Source: Lomentospora prolificans | Lineage: Eukaryota; Ascomycota; Sordariomycetes; Microascales; Microascaceae | NCBI GenBank assembly: GCA_029532625.1 | Contig: JARFXM010000007.1 | Location: 1,550,001 to 1,614,000 of the forward strand | Direction: 5' to 3' | DNA: 64,000 nt | Shown here: in pieces, positions 46,473 through 56,537 of the stretch | How positions within the stretch are numbered: the first letter of the stretch is position 1 | How the letters are laid out: each line of letters begins with the position of its first letter | The notes under the pieces: model-generated | Databases searched by the model: none | Told to the model about the DNA's origin: nothing | Seen by the model: only the letters and a program-made list of their open reading frames with translations | Position numbers and translations under genes: made by a program

Positions 46473-47025
46473 AACACACGTAAGACTTGAGTCACGTGGA
46501 ATGTGGAATCGCGTCCGGCTGGACTAACACGACCAGCCAACACGTTTCGTTTGGCGCCTCTCACTCCAGAGGCCCCAGCGGCTTAGCTGGATTTCTTGGG
46601 CCAGCTGTGGGTGAGAATTTTGTCGCCAACTATGCCCTCATGGGAGCGAGCCAGAACAGTGGCTTTTTTTTTTGTTTTATTTCATGGGAGACTGGAAGTT
46701 ACCGTTCGCCGTTCACCTCATCCTATTTATTTTCATGCAGTTGGCTGTTGGTTCACCCTGCATGACATCTCCGGCCGTCACCGCGACCTTGGACAAGAAA
46801 CCCCACAGAGTCAACCAATCAGTCCTCAGTTTCAACCGCCGAGGAATTGGCTCGCAAATGAATCACGAGGAGCACCGTTGCTCGTCTCGTTCATGAGACA
46901 GCTCAACGCGCGGATCGGGCCCCAAGCGAAACTCAAGAGCCATCATCGCAAATAATTAGCCTCATTAGACGTCTTATTTACCACGCCTTCCTGATCTACA
47001 TTGCCGCAAACGGCCGCATCTAGCC
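46473..47025. other. Intergenic, no gene seen
   Basis: About 0.55 kb. Overlapping short frames here have no motif. A T-rich run lies at about 46666-46673. Confidence 0.4.
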
Positions 47026-47392
47026 ATGGCTTCAGACGCTTCTTACTCCAAGTTGCCCTTAGGCGACCACGAGGCTTTCATGGAATACGCTCTTGAGGCG
47101 GCTCACAAGCCCCCCAGCGCCTAACAAATTCTGCATTTGACCAGGATAATACTCGCCAGATTCTCTCCAGCGGATATTCCCTCGAGTACCCCCGTGACTA
47201 CAAAGGCGACTGGGGGACAACGCACGCCGAGCAGTGCTGTTTCATCAAGACCTCGGACAAGCATGGCCTTCTACATTCATTCCCAATAACGACAGGCAAG
47301 AAAAACTTGAAAAGGCAGGCGTGAAAGTGGTGTATCCCAATGAGCATCTCCGGGAAAAGATCGTTCAAGTGTCTATGGCAGGTCATGAATGA
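47026..47392 (+). pseudogene. Internally deleted cytidine-deaminase-family gene
   Basis: It starts MASDASYSKLPLGDHEAFMEYALEAA-like sequence and soon hits TAA at 47122. Other frames then carry QILSSGYSLEYPRDYKG and the zinc-site segment THAEQCCFIK (His and catalytic Glu intact). The sequence then jumps straight to NNDRQEKLEKAGVKVVYPN and a natural-looking end (VSMAGHE, TGA at 47390). The PCxxC half of the zinc site, which should lie between, is deleted. The order resembles the Rib2/DRAP-type deaminase domain of fungi. A non-functional remnant with at least one stop, frame changes and a deletion. Confidence 0.65.
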
Positions 47393-47911
47393 TTCGGTGT
47401 ATTACATGTCGCGAAAATATCGTGGTAGCATAGTAGGCTATCCTTATAAGAAGGGTTAATCGCCAGTGCTCCTACAAAGCGAGATCCTGGGCCTACATCA
47501 TGGGGATATTAGTTGTTGTTCGAGTGCGCCATGCGCCTCACTCGAGAAACATCACCCTAGTTGAATTGTTGTTTCAAGCGCCATCCTTGGCCAACTATCC
47601 CCACGTTGTGCTATTTTTGGTCGACCCGTGAATATTAGCGCGCGGCTCAAGGATATCTTTCGAGCATAAAAGGACGACTCGCCGCTCTTGGCCTCGCCTT
47701 GTGCTCTGGCTCCTGCATCCACATATCCATGAATATAATACTGTTTTACAACTGCGATCGAGAGGCGCAAACAGCTAAGTAGGCTTTTCCATTACGCACG
47801 TATTTCGTTCTTTTTTTTTTTTTCAATACTTTATCTGTTGTTGCCCTGTTTTCCCCTATATATATTCGAGATATACTCTTCGTCCTACGCCCTTTCTCCT
47901 GGACTACGATC
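47393..47911. other. Intergenic, promoter of kinase-like gene
   Basis: About 0.5 kb. A T run at 47811-47823 and a TATATATATTCG stretch near 47857-47868, about 50 bp before the ATG at 47912, look like promoter elements. Confidence 0.45.
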
Positions 47912-49120
47912 ATGACGCAATCGAACTCCGAGCTTCTACAAATTGGGAGAGCTCCCCAACTCGACCCGGCCATCTTGAAACGTAAGTGTTGCTGTCCGCA
48001 ACCAATTAAGGTGCTATTGTTGCTTACGAGGCCCGATCTAGACTTACCACTGCGGTGTAGAGTTTTGGTGACAAAAGCCCATGGCGTCAGTTCCTGGGCC
48101 ACCACGGCTAGAATTGACGTTGAGCGAGAAAACGGCAGGAAACAATCATTTTTCATCAAAGTCGTGGCCCGCGATACGGGAAAGGCTATGGTCCATGGAG
48201 AATTCCGGTCTATGAGCGAAATATTCAGGCTCATGCCTGATTTCGTTCCTAAGCCTATAGCCTGGGGCACCTACCAATCCAAACCAAATGTCGCTTTCTT
48301 TTTGCGCGAGTTTAAGGAAATGACGGGCGATATGCCACGCCCTGCCAGCTTCGCTACATCTCTCGCAAAGCTTCATCAGACAAGCGTGTCCCCGACGGGA
48401 CAATTTGGCTTTGACACGACGACATATGCCGGGAATCTTCCACAGTTTGTCAAGTGGGAAAATAGCTGGGAGGTTTTCTTTTCCAAGAGCCTCAAGCACG
48501 CATTGAACCTTGAAATCGCTGCTAAGGGCAGAGACAAGGAACTCGAATTGCTCATTCCAGCCTTGTTCAACAAAGTGATCCCGAGGCTCCTCCGACCACT
48601 TGAAAGTGGAGGTCGTACTGTCAAACCATCGCTCGTCCATGGCGATCTGTGGTACGCAAACTCAGGCAATGACGTGAATACTAATAAACCGCTTGTGTTC
48701 GATGCCTGCTCATTTTACGCACATAATGAATGTGCGTTTCCCGTTCTAGGTCAAAATCTGGTTGAGATATTGACGATACATTCTAGACGAGTTTGGCCGA
48801 TGGAGAACTGCCTGCAACAGGTTCGGTCCCGAATACATTGCTGCTTATACCTCCATCGTGCAGGTATCTGCACCTAAAGAAGATTTCGAAGGCCGCTTAG
48901 ATCTCTATCGATTGTAAGTCTTTCAACTCCGAGTGACAAAGATGGCACGCTAATGCTAGCTGAGGCGGTTTGATACCCATGTTTCCGCACTATTTCATGA
49001 AAACGAAACCTTAAGGAAGCAGTAAGCTGAATTTTCAAGGCTTGTGTAAATTTTCACTGATAGTTTCTTAGGGTCATTAATGTTATGCGCGGTCTGGTCG
49101 AAAAATACGGCGGCGACTGA
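47912..49120 (+). CDS. Ketosamine-3-kinase-like protein (fructosamine kinase, APH fold)
   Basis: Five exons (47912..47981, 48042..48731, 48787..48913, 48965..49021, 49072..49120) join in one frame to 330 aa. Reading through intron 2 would wrongly truncate it at residue 321 of a shorter model. N-lobe Lys in SFFIKVVARD, then PKPIAWGTY, the catalytic loop VHGDLWYAN, and the DFG-like FDACSFYAHNEYEFG with metal-binding Asp. This is the fructosamine/ribulosamine-3-kinase branch of aminoglycoside-phosphotransferase-fold kinases, which phosphorylate sugar adducts on protein lysines to reverse glycation. Many fungi have expanded, divergent copies, so the substrate may differ. Cytosolic. Confidence 0.85.
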
Positions 49121-49628
49121 GGCGGGTAGCGTACCCGTAGCTCTAATATTTCTGCCTTTCAAGATATTGTTGGATGAGGGTACACGTAGATTTGTAGAAC
49201 ATGCACATGCGAACGGGGTACAGGGATGAGCCCAGTCATTTTAGTTGTACATTTATATCTTCCATATAGTAACAGCACCCGGCACAGCATCTAGCCCTTG
49301 AACTATGTTCGCCGTCACCTTGGCACTGACGGCGTAGTTTCACCGTTTATCACAAGCAAAATAAGACTAGTAGGCATGCGCCCAGTTCTAGTTTCAACGG
49401 CGCATGGAAATCCTGCCGCTAATTGCTTATACTTTCTTTGCACTAAAATCTGCGTGTCAGCGTTTTGGCTGCTCTGTAGGAGACTGCCCTTGCGATATTA
49501 CGGAGCCAGCCTAGCTTTATATTTCAAGAAAACACGACCACACCTACATTTCAATTTGCTTCAAACCCCTGCCTCCCATTACTTCGTTCTGACTAGCCGC
49601 ACGAGTGAATTCCTGCGAGTAAAAGAAA
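49121..49628. other. Intergenic, no gene seen
   Basis: About 0.5 kb between two plus-strand genes. Nothing recognised. Confidence 0.4.
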
Positions 49629-50987
49629 ATGGACCTCACAACCTCAATCCCCGGGCCTCTGGCAACGGATACTCCGGAATGGCTGCGAGGCCTCTTTGCC
49701 AGAATGCCGATCGATCTGATCTTCGTCATTCACAGTTATCTTCCCCCTGCTTCCAAAATATCTCTTGCTCTGTCATGTAAGGAGTTGTACCGCCTCCTCT
49801 ATCCTACAGGGAGGCTACCAGCGCTAACCGTCAAGGAGAAACGAACTCTCCTGGCTCTACTGGTGCGCAGCCTCCCACAACAGTTTTTCTGCTACTTCTG
49901 TCAAAAGCTACGCCGCTTCAATCCCGGTTGCAAGTCTGGATGGGTGGGCCAGGATCACATAGATTGCAACTTTATTGATCACACAAGACTAGGCTTTGGG
50001 AATCGAAGGCTGTTCCCGTTCCATGATCCAGACGATGATGGGCAACCGGGAGAGCACACGCGCATCTTGCGAGAGACCCACAGGATCTACCTGTGGAAAT
50101 CACCCAGGCGGAACGCATATACCGAATATCCCCGTTATTTCACGCGCACGTTTGATGTGTGGTTCCCAGAAGCGCACCTAATCATGAATCGACATCTCTA
50201 CGGCCCCGAATTTGGGCTGCCGACCTCCTCCCTCAGTCGCGTTAGCATCGACAGGGCTGAAATTGCAGCCAACTCTGTAATGCGATGGGGAAGCACTCTG
50301 ATGCGGTATCAAGGCTCAACACTTTGCAAAGATCAATCGAACAACATCAGAGCCAACAAGCAAGTAATACCACACTACCTACCACCACACAAAGCCCAGC
50401 AATGGACTTTCAGACGGCGGTCCGAAGCCAAAATAATCAATGGAGGTCTTTGCCTCTACGTCAACCACACCATTGTCTCGCCTCCAGTCAATCCAGTACA
50501 CTTCAAGCTCGTGCTGATGGCATGCGGCCTTCCAATTTGCCGTCACCTTCAGCTCTTCTCACATCCAAGGTACTTTGCAGCTGCAATCCCCGGGTTACGG
50601 AATGCTCGGTCGGCAGAAACAGAATCTTTGAAACTGGCTGGCTTCCGTGACTTCAAAGACGTCGTACGATCCTGCGACTGCTGCTTCACTGACTTTGACG
50701 TGAGCTTGCGGACGGGTGACCAAGTCCGGGGCTGGAAACTCGAACTTAGGACATACCACTGGCTGGGCAGTTGCAGGACCCCCTTTGACGTGGAGTGGGA
50801 ATCTTTTTCGCGCCCATGCCCACTAGTGGGCGACTTTGGGGTGGGTAGATACCGAAGAGTGAATCAAGACTTGCGCTTAGGCATGGTGCGCAGGGCTTGG
50901 TTGGGAAGCTGTGGTGTGAAGCCGGATGAGGGGAGGAGGGCCTTGTGGCTCCGGCCCGTTAGTTCGGACTATTTGCGGCATTCTTGA
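49629..50987 (+). CDS. F-box-like protein
   Basis: Single exon, 452 aa. Residues about 26-58 (MPIDLIFVIHSYLPPASKIS then LALSCKELYRLLYP) match an F-box-like motif, the Skp1-binding helix bundle of SCF ubiquitin ligases. The remainder has scattered Cys pairs (CYFCQKLRRFNPGCKSG; SCDCCFTDFDV) and no LRR or WD repeats. This is the usual form of the many fast-evolving F-box-like proteins of filamentous ascomycetes. Role presumed in protein turnover or unknown. Confidence 0.78.
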   Translation: MDLTTSIPGPLATDTPEWLRGLFARMPIDLIFVIHSYLPPASKISLALSCKELYRLLYPTGRLPALTVKEKRTLLALLVRSLPQQFFCYFCQKLRRFNPGCKSGWVGQDHIDCNFIDHTRLGFGNRRLFPFHDPDDDGQPGEHTRILRETHRIYLWKSPRRNAYTEYPRYFTRTFDVWFPEAHLIMNRHLYGPEFGLPTSSLSRVSIDRAEIAANSVMRWGSTLMRYQGSTLCKDQSNNIRANKQVIPHYLPPHKAQQWTFRRRSEAKIINGGLCLYVNHTIVSPPVNPVHFKLVLMACGLPICRHLQLFSHPRYFAAAIPGLRNARSAETESLKLAGFRDFKDVVRSCDCCFTDFDVSLRTGDQVRGWKLELRTYHWLGSCRTPFDVEWESFSRPCPLVGDFGVGRYRRVNQDLRLGMVRRAWLGSCGVKPDEGRRALWLRPVSSDYLRHS

Positions 50988-51749
50988 ATGGTAGTTATCC
51001 AAGGCCATAACTGAGCATAACGGAATATTTGTTAGAGTAGGGAAATTTGTTAGAGTAGGGAAATTTGTTAGAGTAGGGAAATTTGTTACAGTAGGGAAAT
51101 TTGATGAGACATATGGAAGACGTACCAATGATTCCGAGAACAAGCAGTTGATGGATTGTGACATGGACAGCTAATAAAGCTGAGACTTCTTGCCAAACCT
51201 ACATCCTTCCCAGCAGAGCCATGGTAGGTTTAATAAGTGCCGCAAAGCGCTGGATCCTAGGCCTTAAGTGTGCTATCCAGTTACCAGTAATTTTCTACAC
51301 TCCCCACACTTACCATGACCTGGCAGTGGCCTGTGCGGGAGCGTGAATATGACTCTATGCTATTCCGGAACTGGGCAATTGAGGTCCATGCAAGCCGTGA
51401 TGTCCACCTCAGTGCATTGGGACCCAGAGGAGGGACCCAGAAGTAGACTTGTGCTTATGGTTTGACTTACAATCCGATGCCTAGGTTCTTTTGTAAGTAC
51501 TAGACTAGTTCTTGTGCATCGGCTGGGCGACAATTGAGAGTAGCTGTATTATATTACTGTGAACTACCGTTTATAACCAACTACTGGTATGCACCAAGCC
51601 AATGTATCGGTGCTCTGCAATTTGTCTCTTCTGTTCGATAATTCCAAGACCGGCGGTCTCTTCGCGGCGTTGAAATGTCAAGCGGATTCAAAGCCACACT
51701 TCAACGGTGAATTATTAAAGCCCGCCTTTGGCATTCAAGTCTCCTGCCA
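50988..51749. other. Intergenic with an 18-bp minisatellite
   Basis: No gene is supported. The only structure seen is the minisatellite at 51027-51103. Confidence 0.4.
51027..51103 (+). repeat. Tandem 18-bp repeat, about four units
   Basis: Unit ATTTGTTAGAGTAGGGAA repeats at 51027, 51045, 51063 and 51081; the fourth carries ACAG for AGAG, and a partial unit follows. It sits just after the F-box stop codon, so it may lie in that gene's 3' UTR. Confidence 0.9.
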
Positions 51750-51754
51750 ACCAG

Positions 51755-52194
51755 TGTCGGGATGGTATATAAGCCTCTTGGGACCTATAATGTACAGGGA
51801 ATGTTCCCCTGTCACATTTTTGGTCTAACAGTTATGAGCCCAGTTGCTCTCGGGCTACAGTGCGGAAAAAAACAAGAGGATGACCGTTCGATTCAGACAC
51901 CAAACAAAAAAAAAAAAAAAAAAAGCACACAAAATTAAGGCCAAAAAATAAAAAACCAGTAAAACATGCGTATGGATAATAGGGCTCTATCCACTAAAAA
52001 ACGTATGAGATCTCTATATTGGGGTAGAGACACTGGGCAATAAAAATCAATGGCTTATAACAATATATATTACATGTGTAGCTTTATACCCCTAGTGGTC
52101 GCTCCACCTGGGGGGGTGTGTCGGGATGGTATATAAGCCTCTTGGGACCTCTAATGTACAGGGAATGTTCCCCTGTCACATTTTTGGTCTAACA
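51755..52194 (+). mobile_element. Terminal-repeat retrotransposon in miniature (TRIM), 440 bp
   Basis: Two direct LTRs of 76 bp, 51755-51830 and 52119-52194, differ at one base only. Each begins TGTCGGGATGG and ends TCTAACA (TG..CA) and contains a TATATAA box. The internal part (288 bp) starts directly with GTTATGAGCCCAG, complementary to the anticodon-arm half of initiator tRNA-Met, the primer type used by copia-like elements. It ends with a purine-rich CCTGGGGGGGTG next to the 3' LTR (polypurine tract). A 5-bp target duplication ACCAG flanks both sides (51750-51754 and 52195-52199). There is no gag or pol frame, so it would need another element's enzymes. The near-identical LTRs suggest recent insertion. 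Confidence 0.9.
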
Positions 52195-52583
52195 ACCAGC
52201 AGCCACTAAAACGTGGGTGAGTTTGCATCCTAGCCAACCAGAGCTCTCCGATGACCAGACGAGACATGGATCTCTCTTGGCGAAGAATCGGCGAGATAAG
52301 CGTTATCGTTAGAGATAAGGACTTATCAGCAGAGACCAAATTATCGGGCTTATGATGTTGGGGTAACCTCAAGATCCTTTCAATATGGTAGAGTACATTT
52401 TTCGCCATCTGACCGAATATCCCGGCCGCTTAGACTAGAGCTGCGATCAAATCTTCATCGCATCGTCTAGCTCCTACTCGTGGGAAGCTCTTAATTGACG
52501 AGAACAGCCGAGGCCCATGATGAATCGGTGCAGGGCCGCAACTACTCCGCACGTCATCGGTCTCGAATCTGGAATCTCAGGGA
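52195..52583. other. Upstream region of the Zn2Cys6 regulator
   Basis: No gene is supported. The region holds a dense GATA-site block at 52295-52346 and possibly an unrecognised first exon of the regulator downstream. Confidence 0.45.
52295..52346 (+). promoter_or_regulatory. Cluster of five GATA-factor (HGATAR-type) sites
   Basis: AGATAAG at 52294-52300, TTATCG at 52303-52308, AGATAAG at 52313-52319, CTTATCA at 52322-52328 and TTATCG at 52341-52346. That is five GATA cores in 52 bp on both strands, about 240-290 bp before the regulator frame. AreA/Nit2-type factors, which activate genes when preferred nitrogen is lacking, bind such clustered GATA sites. The sites are seen directly; the nitrogen control is inferred. 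Confidence 0.65.
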
Positions 52584-54524
52584 GTGACAAAAGGCCGACC
52601 CCAGAGGCCCTGCGACTCTTGCCGAAAGCGGAAGACTCGGTGCCAAGTACCTGATTCCGGGTCGGAATGCATACTCTGCCAATTTCATAGGCAGCCCTGC
52701 ACCTTTATCAACGACCCACCCAAGAAACGGCGAAAATACCAGGCCTCGTCTGCGGACAGCAATGGAGTGGAAGCAATAGCCTCGCTTACTGGCCAGGTTA
52801 GCGGAGTCGCGACTACAAGAGATGGTAATACTAGTGCTATTCCAGCCAATCGACTAGAAACTACTGTTAAGGATTATGCGGAGCTTCGCGGGCCTTCTTT
52901 GCTTAAAAGGACACTCGGGCTTCAGTACCATCGCCACAGCTCACTTGTGGGTCCTACTTCGTTGTATACTCGACGAGCTTGTACGGCAGGTGTCTTGAGA
53001 GCGGACGTGGCTCTTGGACATGACCAAGCACTCCGGCAGGTCTCGACGGGCGAATCCTTCATTCTCTGCCAAGACAGCAGTACGCGGAGTCACGATGAGG
53101 AAATACGCGATTTGGATGCGATTGAGGCCGTGGTAGCACCCCATGGCCAAGCTCTTATCCATCTGTATTTTCGAATCGTGCATCCGACCTTCCCAATCCT
53201 TCATAAGCGAGTCTTCCTCGAGAAATACGCGCGAACACATCGTGAATTTACACCTCCTCTGCTCGCCGCAGTGTATTCACTTGCGTTGGACTGGTGGGCC
53301 TACAGCCGCGAATTATCTCATTTAACTAAGCCAGACGCCAAGAAGTTGGAGGAACTCGCGTTCAAGTCCATGGCCAACACCATCTATCGGCCAAAGCTAT
53401 CAACAATTCAGGCGAGCTTACTCCTCCACCAGCGTGTTGGTGGCGATTCATGGCCAGCAACTTCACAGTTAGTCGGCTTAGGCCATACACTAGGTCTTCA
53501 CCTTGACTGCCGCGACTGGAAGATACCGACCTGGGAGAAAGGGTTAAGGAAACGGTTGGCATGGGCTGTATACATGCAGGATAAGTGGGGAGCCTTGGTT
53601 CACGGCAGGCCATCACACATAAATGAGTCGGACTGGGTGGTGAAGCCATTGCACGAGTCTGATTTCCCGGAGCGAGCGGCCGATGAGGATGACGAAGATG
53701 GTAGTACCGAGGTGGAGAAGGGCAGAATCCTGTTTTGCCAAATGATTGAACTAACCACTATTCTAGCCGATCTTCTCTCGTCATTTTACACGGTGAGAGC
53801 GGATGCCGAAATTCGGTTGAAAGAGAACGAAGGCGTGGGCTGGATCCTCCAACGTGCCAAGCCGCTGCAATTACGGCTCAGGGCATGGTATTCACAGCTT
53901 CCAGAATGTCTGTCGCTCCAGGACGTCACTATGCGCAAACTCTCATCGACAGGATACCTCCATCTTGCCTACTTTGCCGCCGAGATTACCCTGCACCGGC
54001 GCATCGTCAGTCTCCTAGACCGAGAGTTTGATTGGGAGGTAGTGGAAGTCTGTCAAAGCGCCGCAATGGAGCGACTTCACAAGGCGCTAGAGTTCGTTGA
54101 GACTCTTCGTCCCGAACATCTACAATCCTTTTGGTACTCCGCATCGCCGTACAATTTTGCTTTGATTGGCTCGTTCATCTCGCTACTTGCCTCACGATCT
54201 CGTACGGCGGCTGAAGGAGAGTCTTGCAAATCAAACATGGACGAGTACAGGTGGAGGTTACGTCTCGAGAGTAAGAATTCTGATACATTGGAACGGGCTC
54301 TAGAACTTATGGATGCAACGGCCGCTGTGGCGATGAGCGACCGAGTTGGTCATGGTTCTGTAATAGTACTGCAGGGCGAGGAACGCACCGCCGGCGATGT
54401 ATCGGATGGGCAAGACGAATCCGAAACAGCTGAACCTGGTTTCGAAATTGAAGAAGGCGGGGCACTCGACATGGCGGAAAGATGGTTTGCAGGGACAGAA
54501 ACGGCATTTGATATATTCAACTAA
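52584..54524 (+). CDS. Zn2Cys6 transcription factor, Dal81/TamA-like
   Basis: Open frame of 646 aa. The zinc cluster PCDSCRKRKTRCQVPD with CILCQFHRQPC gives six cysteines, followed by a basic KKRRKY. A fungal-specific transcription factor domain spans about residues 190-500 (HPTFPILHKRVFLEKY, HTLGLHLDCRDW, RLAWAVYMQDKW). An acidic tail follows. The cluster and linker resemble the Dal81/TamA group, co-activators of nitrogen-source genes; this is a resemblance, not a proven orthology. No ATG begins the frame: it opens with GTG at 52584 after a TGA at 52521, so a small upstream exon is likely but was not resolved. It is tail-to-tail with the NCS1 transporter gene (90 bp between stops), a likely target. 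Confidence 0.82.
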   Translation: MTKGRPQRPCDSCRKRKTRCQVPDSGSECILCQFHRQPCTFINDPPKKRRKYQASSADSNGVEAIASLTGQVSGVATTRDGNTSAIPANRLETTVKDYAELRGPSLLKRTLGLQYHRHSSLVGPTSLYTRRACTAGVLRADVALGHDQALRQVSTGESFILCQDSSTRSHDEEIRDLDAIEAVVAPHGQALIHLYFRIVHPTFPILHKRVFLEKYARTHREFTPPLLAAVYSLALDWWAYSRELSHLTKPDAKKLEELAFKSMANTIYRPKLSTIQASLLLHQRVGGDSWPATSQLVGLGHTLGLHLDCRDWKIPTWEKGLRKRLAWAVYMQDKWGALVHGRPSHINESDWVVKPLHESDFPERAADEDDEDGSTEVEKGRILFCQMIELTTILADLLSSFYTVRADAEIRLKENEGVGWILQRAKPLQLRLRAWYSQLPECLSLQDVTMRKLSSTGYLHLAYFAAEITLHRRIVSLLDREFDWEVVEVCQSAAMERLHKALEFVETLRPEHLQSFWYSASPYNFALIGSFISLLASRSRTAAEGESCKSNMDEYRWRLRLESKNSDTLERALELMDATAAVAMSDRVGHGSVIVLQGEERTAGDVSDGQDESETAEPGFEIEEGGALDMAERWFAGTETAFDIFN

Positions 54525-54613
54525 AGGACGAGGCTCTGTGGGGAAGGATAAATTATCCAGCCCCAGGAATTTGCACCCAAGGATCCTGATATAGTCTTAT
54601 TACACCATAATAA

Positions 54614-56537
54614 TCAGACGATCTCTTTCTCCGTCTCACCCATCCGTGCCCCAGACTTCCCGTCGAGCGACTCGCCTTCGATCTCAATATCCGAGGCCCT
54701 TTCACCCTTCTGCGGAGGATAAACTGCCTCCTCCACCAAACTTACAGTCTGCGGCCAAATCCACTTATTTATGGCGAAGTAGACGAGAGACGTGGTGGTG
54801 AATCCGTAGAGCCAAGCGAACGAATAAATCTTCCAAGCACCCCCAACTTCGATTGACGGGTCGATACTCTTGGCGAATCCGGGCATAAGAGGAGCAACGC
54901 CGACGAAGAAAGCGATCCAAGCTCTGAAATTGAAGCCGTAGCTGTACCAATAAATACCCTCGGGACCGTCCTGATACATGGCGTGTATGTTGAGCTTTTT
55001 CTGTTTAATTATGTAGTAGTCGACCACCATTACACCCGCCATCGGCCCCATGAGACAGGAGTATCCCGAAAGGAACGCAAGGAGGCCACCGGCATTCTGA
55101 ATAATGTTCCACGGGGTCGAGACAATGCAGAAGATTGATATGAAAAGGGTGGCGCGGAAGACGTTGATGTACTTGGGCCAGATACCACTGATATCATTCG
55201 AGAATGGATACGAGCCTATGTCCCATCAGTTAGATTCTCCGTTCTTTGACTTTGGAAGCCCTGGATATTATCCAATACATACCGGCGGCAATCTGGTTAC
55301 CAATCGTGGCAATCATGAACGAAAAGGCCGTGAAGAATTTGGCAGCGCGCGAGTCAAAGTTAGCAATCACTGCCGGCATGTACCATTCGAACTCTCCCCA
55401 TATCGCCTGGTTGGCGGATGTAACGAAGATTGGGGTCAGGGCTCCCAAGGTTCCGATGAGGGGAAGGGCCATAATTTGGTGACCACCGGCAAGACGATTT
55501 TTGGAGAACCTAGAAACAGAGACATGTCAGCGGGTCGCTAAATTTACTTGGGACCACGTTCAGACTCTTCTTACCTTCCAAAGTCGGGCATATTCACAGC
55601 CATCGACGAGAACAAGCCGATTATGACGTTCAGCCCAGTCAGGGCTGAGTATGCCGTTCCCATATACGTAGAGGTGATGTCCATTTTCCCTGTGACCAGC
55701 GGACCACCGCCCTTTGTCACAATAACCGCCCATAGGAAGAGGGCTAGGAAAGTGGGTGGAACGATAGCGCCCTTGACGAGGAAAAGTACACGTAACTTTT
55801 CAATTGGCATTAATGCTAAACCAGTCTGGAGAAACCAGTAAAGGAAGATGCAGAGGAGACCGGCAGCTACGCAGAACTCTCGTAAGTTTGAACAATAATC
55901 TTGCCATTAGAGGCTTAACGAAGACTCGTATAACTTACATGTTACGTTAGCTGACTCGGGTAGGTGGTTGGGGAAGTTTATGAAGCTGGGCCAGATGGCC
56001 TCCAAGCACCTCTGAAGAAAGGCGCCTGCTTGGACCGTCAGAATCGCCGTCCACATGAGAGCAACAAAGGCGCGAATGCAGATAGCTGGATATGACCCGT
56101 ACATCCCAAAGACGCTTCGCACAATAACTGGGAATGGAATATTGTAGGTTGCCCCCATCTTTCCGGTAAGGGTCACGACGACGCTGCAGATAGCGAATCC
56201 GAAGAAGACTATGGGAATTGTCTCGCGGGCGGTGAACCCAAGGAACATGACGCTAGACACTGTGGAAGCCAAGGGCGGAGCGAGCTGTTCACTTGTCTCA
56301 GAACTGGGATCAGAATTGCTGGCAAGGGAAAAGCAAAAATTATTTACTGACCATGTCGGAAACCCAGTAAGCCCAATAGTCAACAGCACCCCATGTCTGC
56401 TTTTCTGGGGGGATGGGATCGAGGTCTTTATTGGACCATCTTGGACTATTAGCGTAAATTCCGGCCTCAAAGGGCACGGCAAGTTTGAGATGCGGCCTAA
56501 GCCTTTCGCGCATGCGTTGGGGATTTAGAAAAGACAT
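54614..56537 (-). CDS. NCS1 family nucleobase/allantoin-type permease
   Basis: Five exons (56537..56352, 56284..55939, 55866..55575, 55509..55283, 55215..54614) join in phase to 550 aa. Early motif NKDLDPIPPEKQTWGAVDYW, then FTARETIPIVFFGFAIC, GKMGATYNIPFPVIVRSVFG, SYPAICIRAFVALMWTAI, PESANVTSAGLLC, and GPMAGVMVVDYYIIKQKKL. These are textbook positions of the Fur-type NCS1 transporters (about 12 membrane helices), which import uracil, allantoin, uridine or thiamine by proton or sodium symport at the plasma membrane. The FUR/DAL4-like lead does not fix the substrate. It is divergent from the biuret-hydrolase-like fusion gene and shares its 753-bp, GATA-rich promoter, so it probably imports that enzyme's substrate. 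Confidence 0.9.

Noticed and set aside
47912..48877. Kinase-like protein truncated at 48877
   Set aside because: The end comes from reading through introns. Splicing at 48732, 48914 and 49022 restores the family's C-terminus.
52517..52583. ATG pair at 52517/52520 as the start of the Zn2Cys6 regulator
   Set aside because: It is in a different frame from the zinc cluster, and no GT donor in the right phase links the two.
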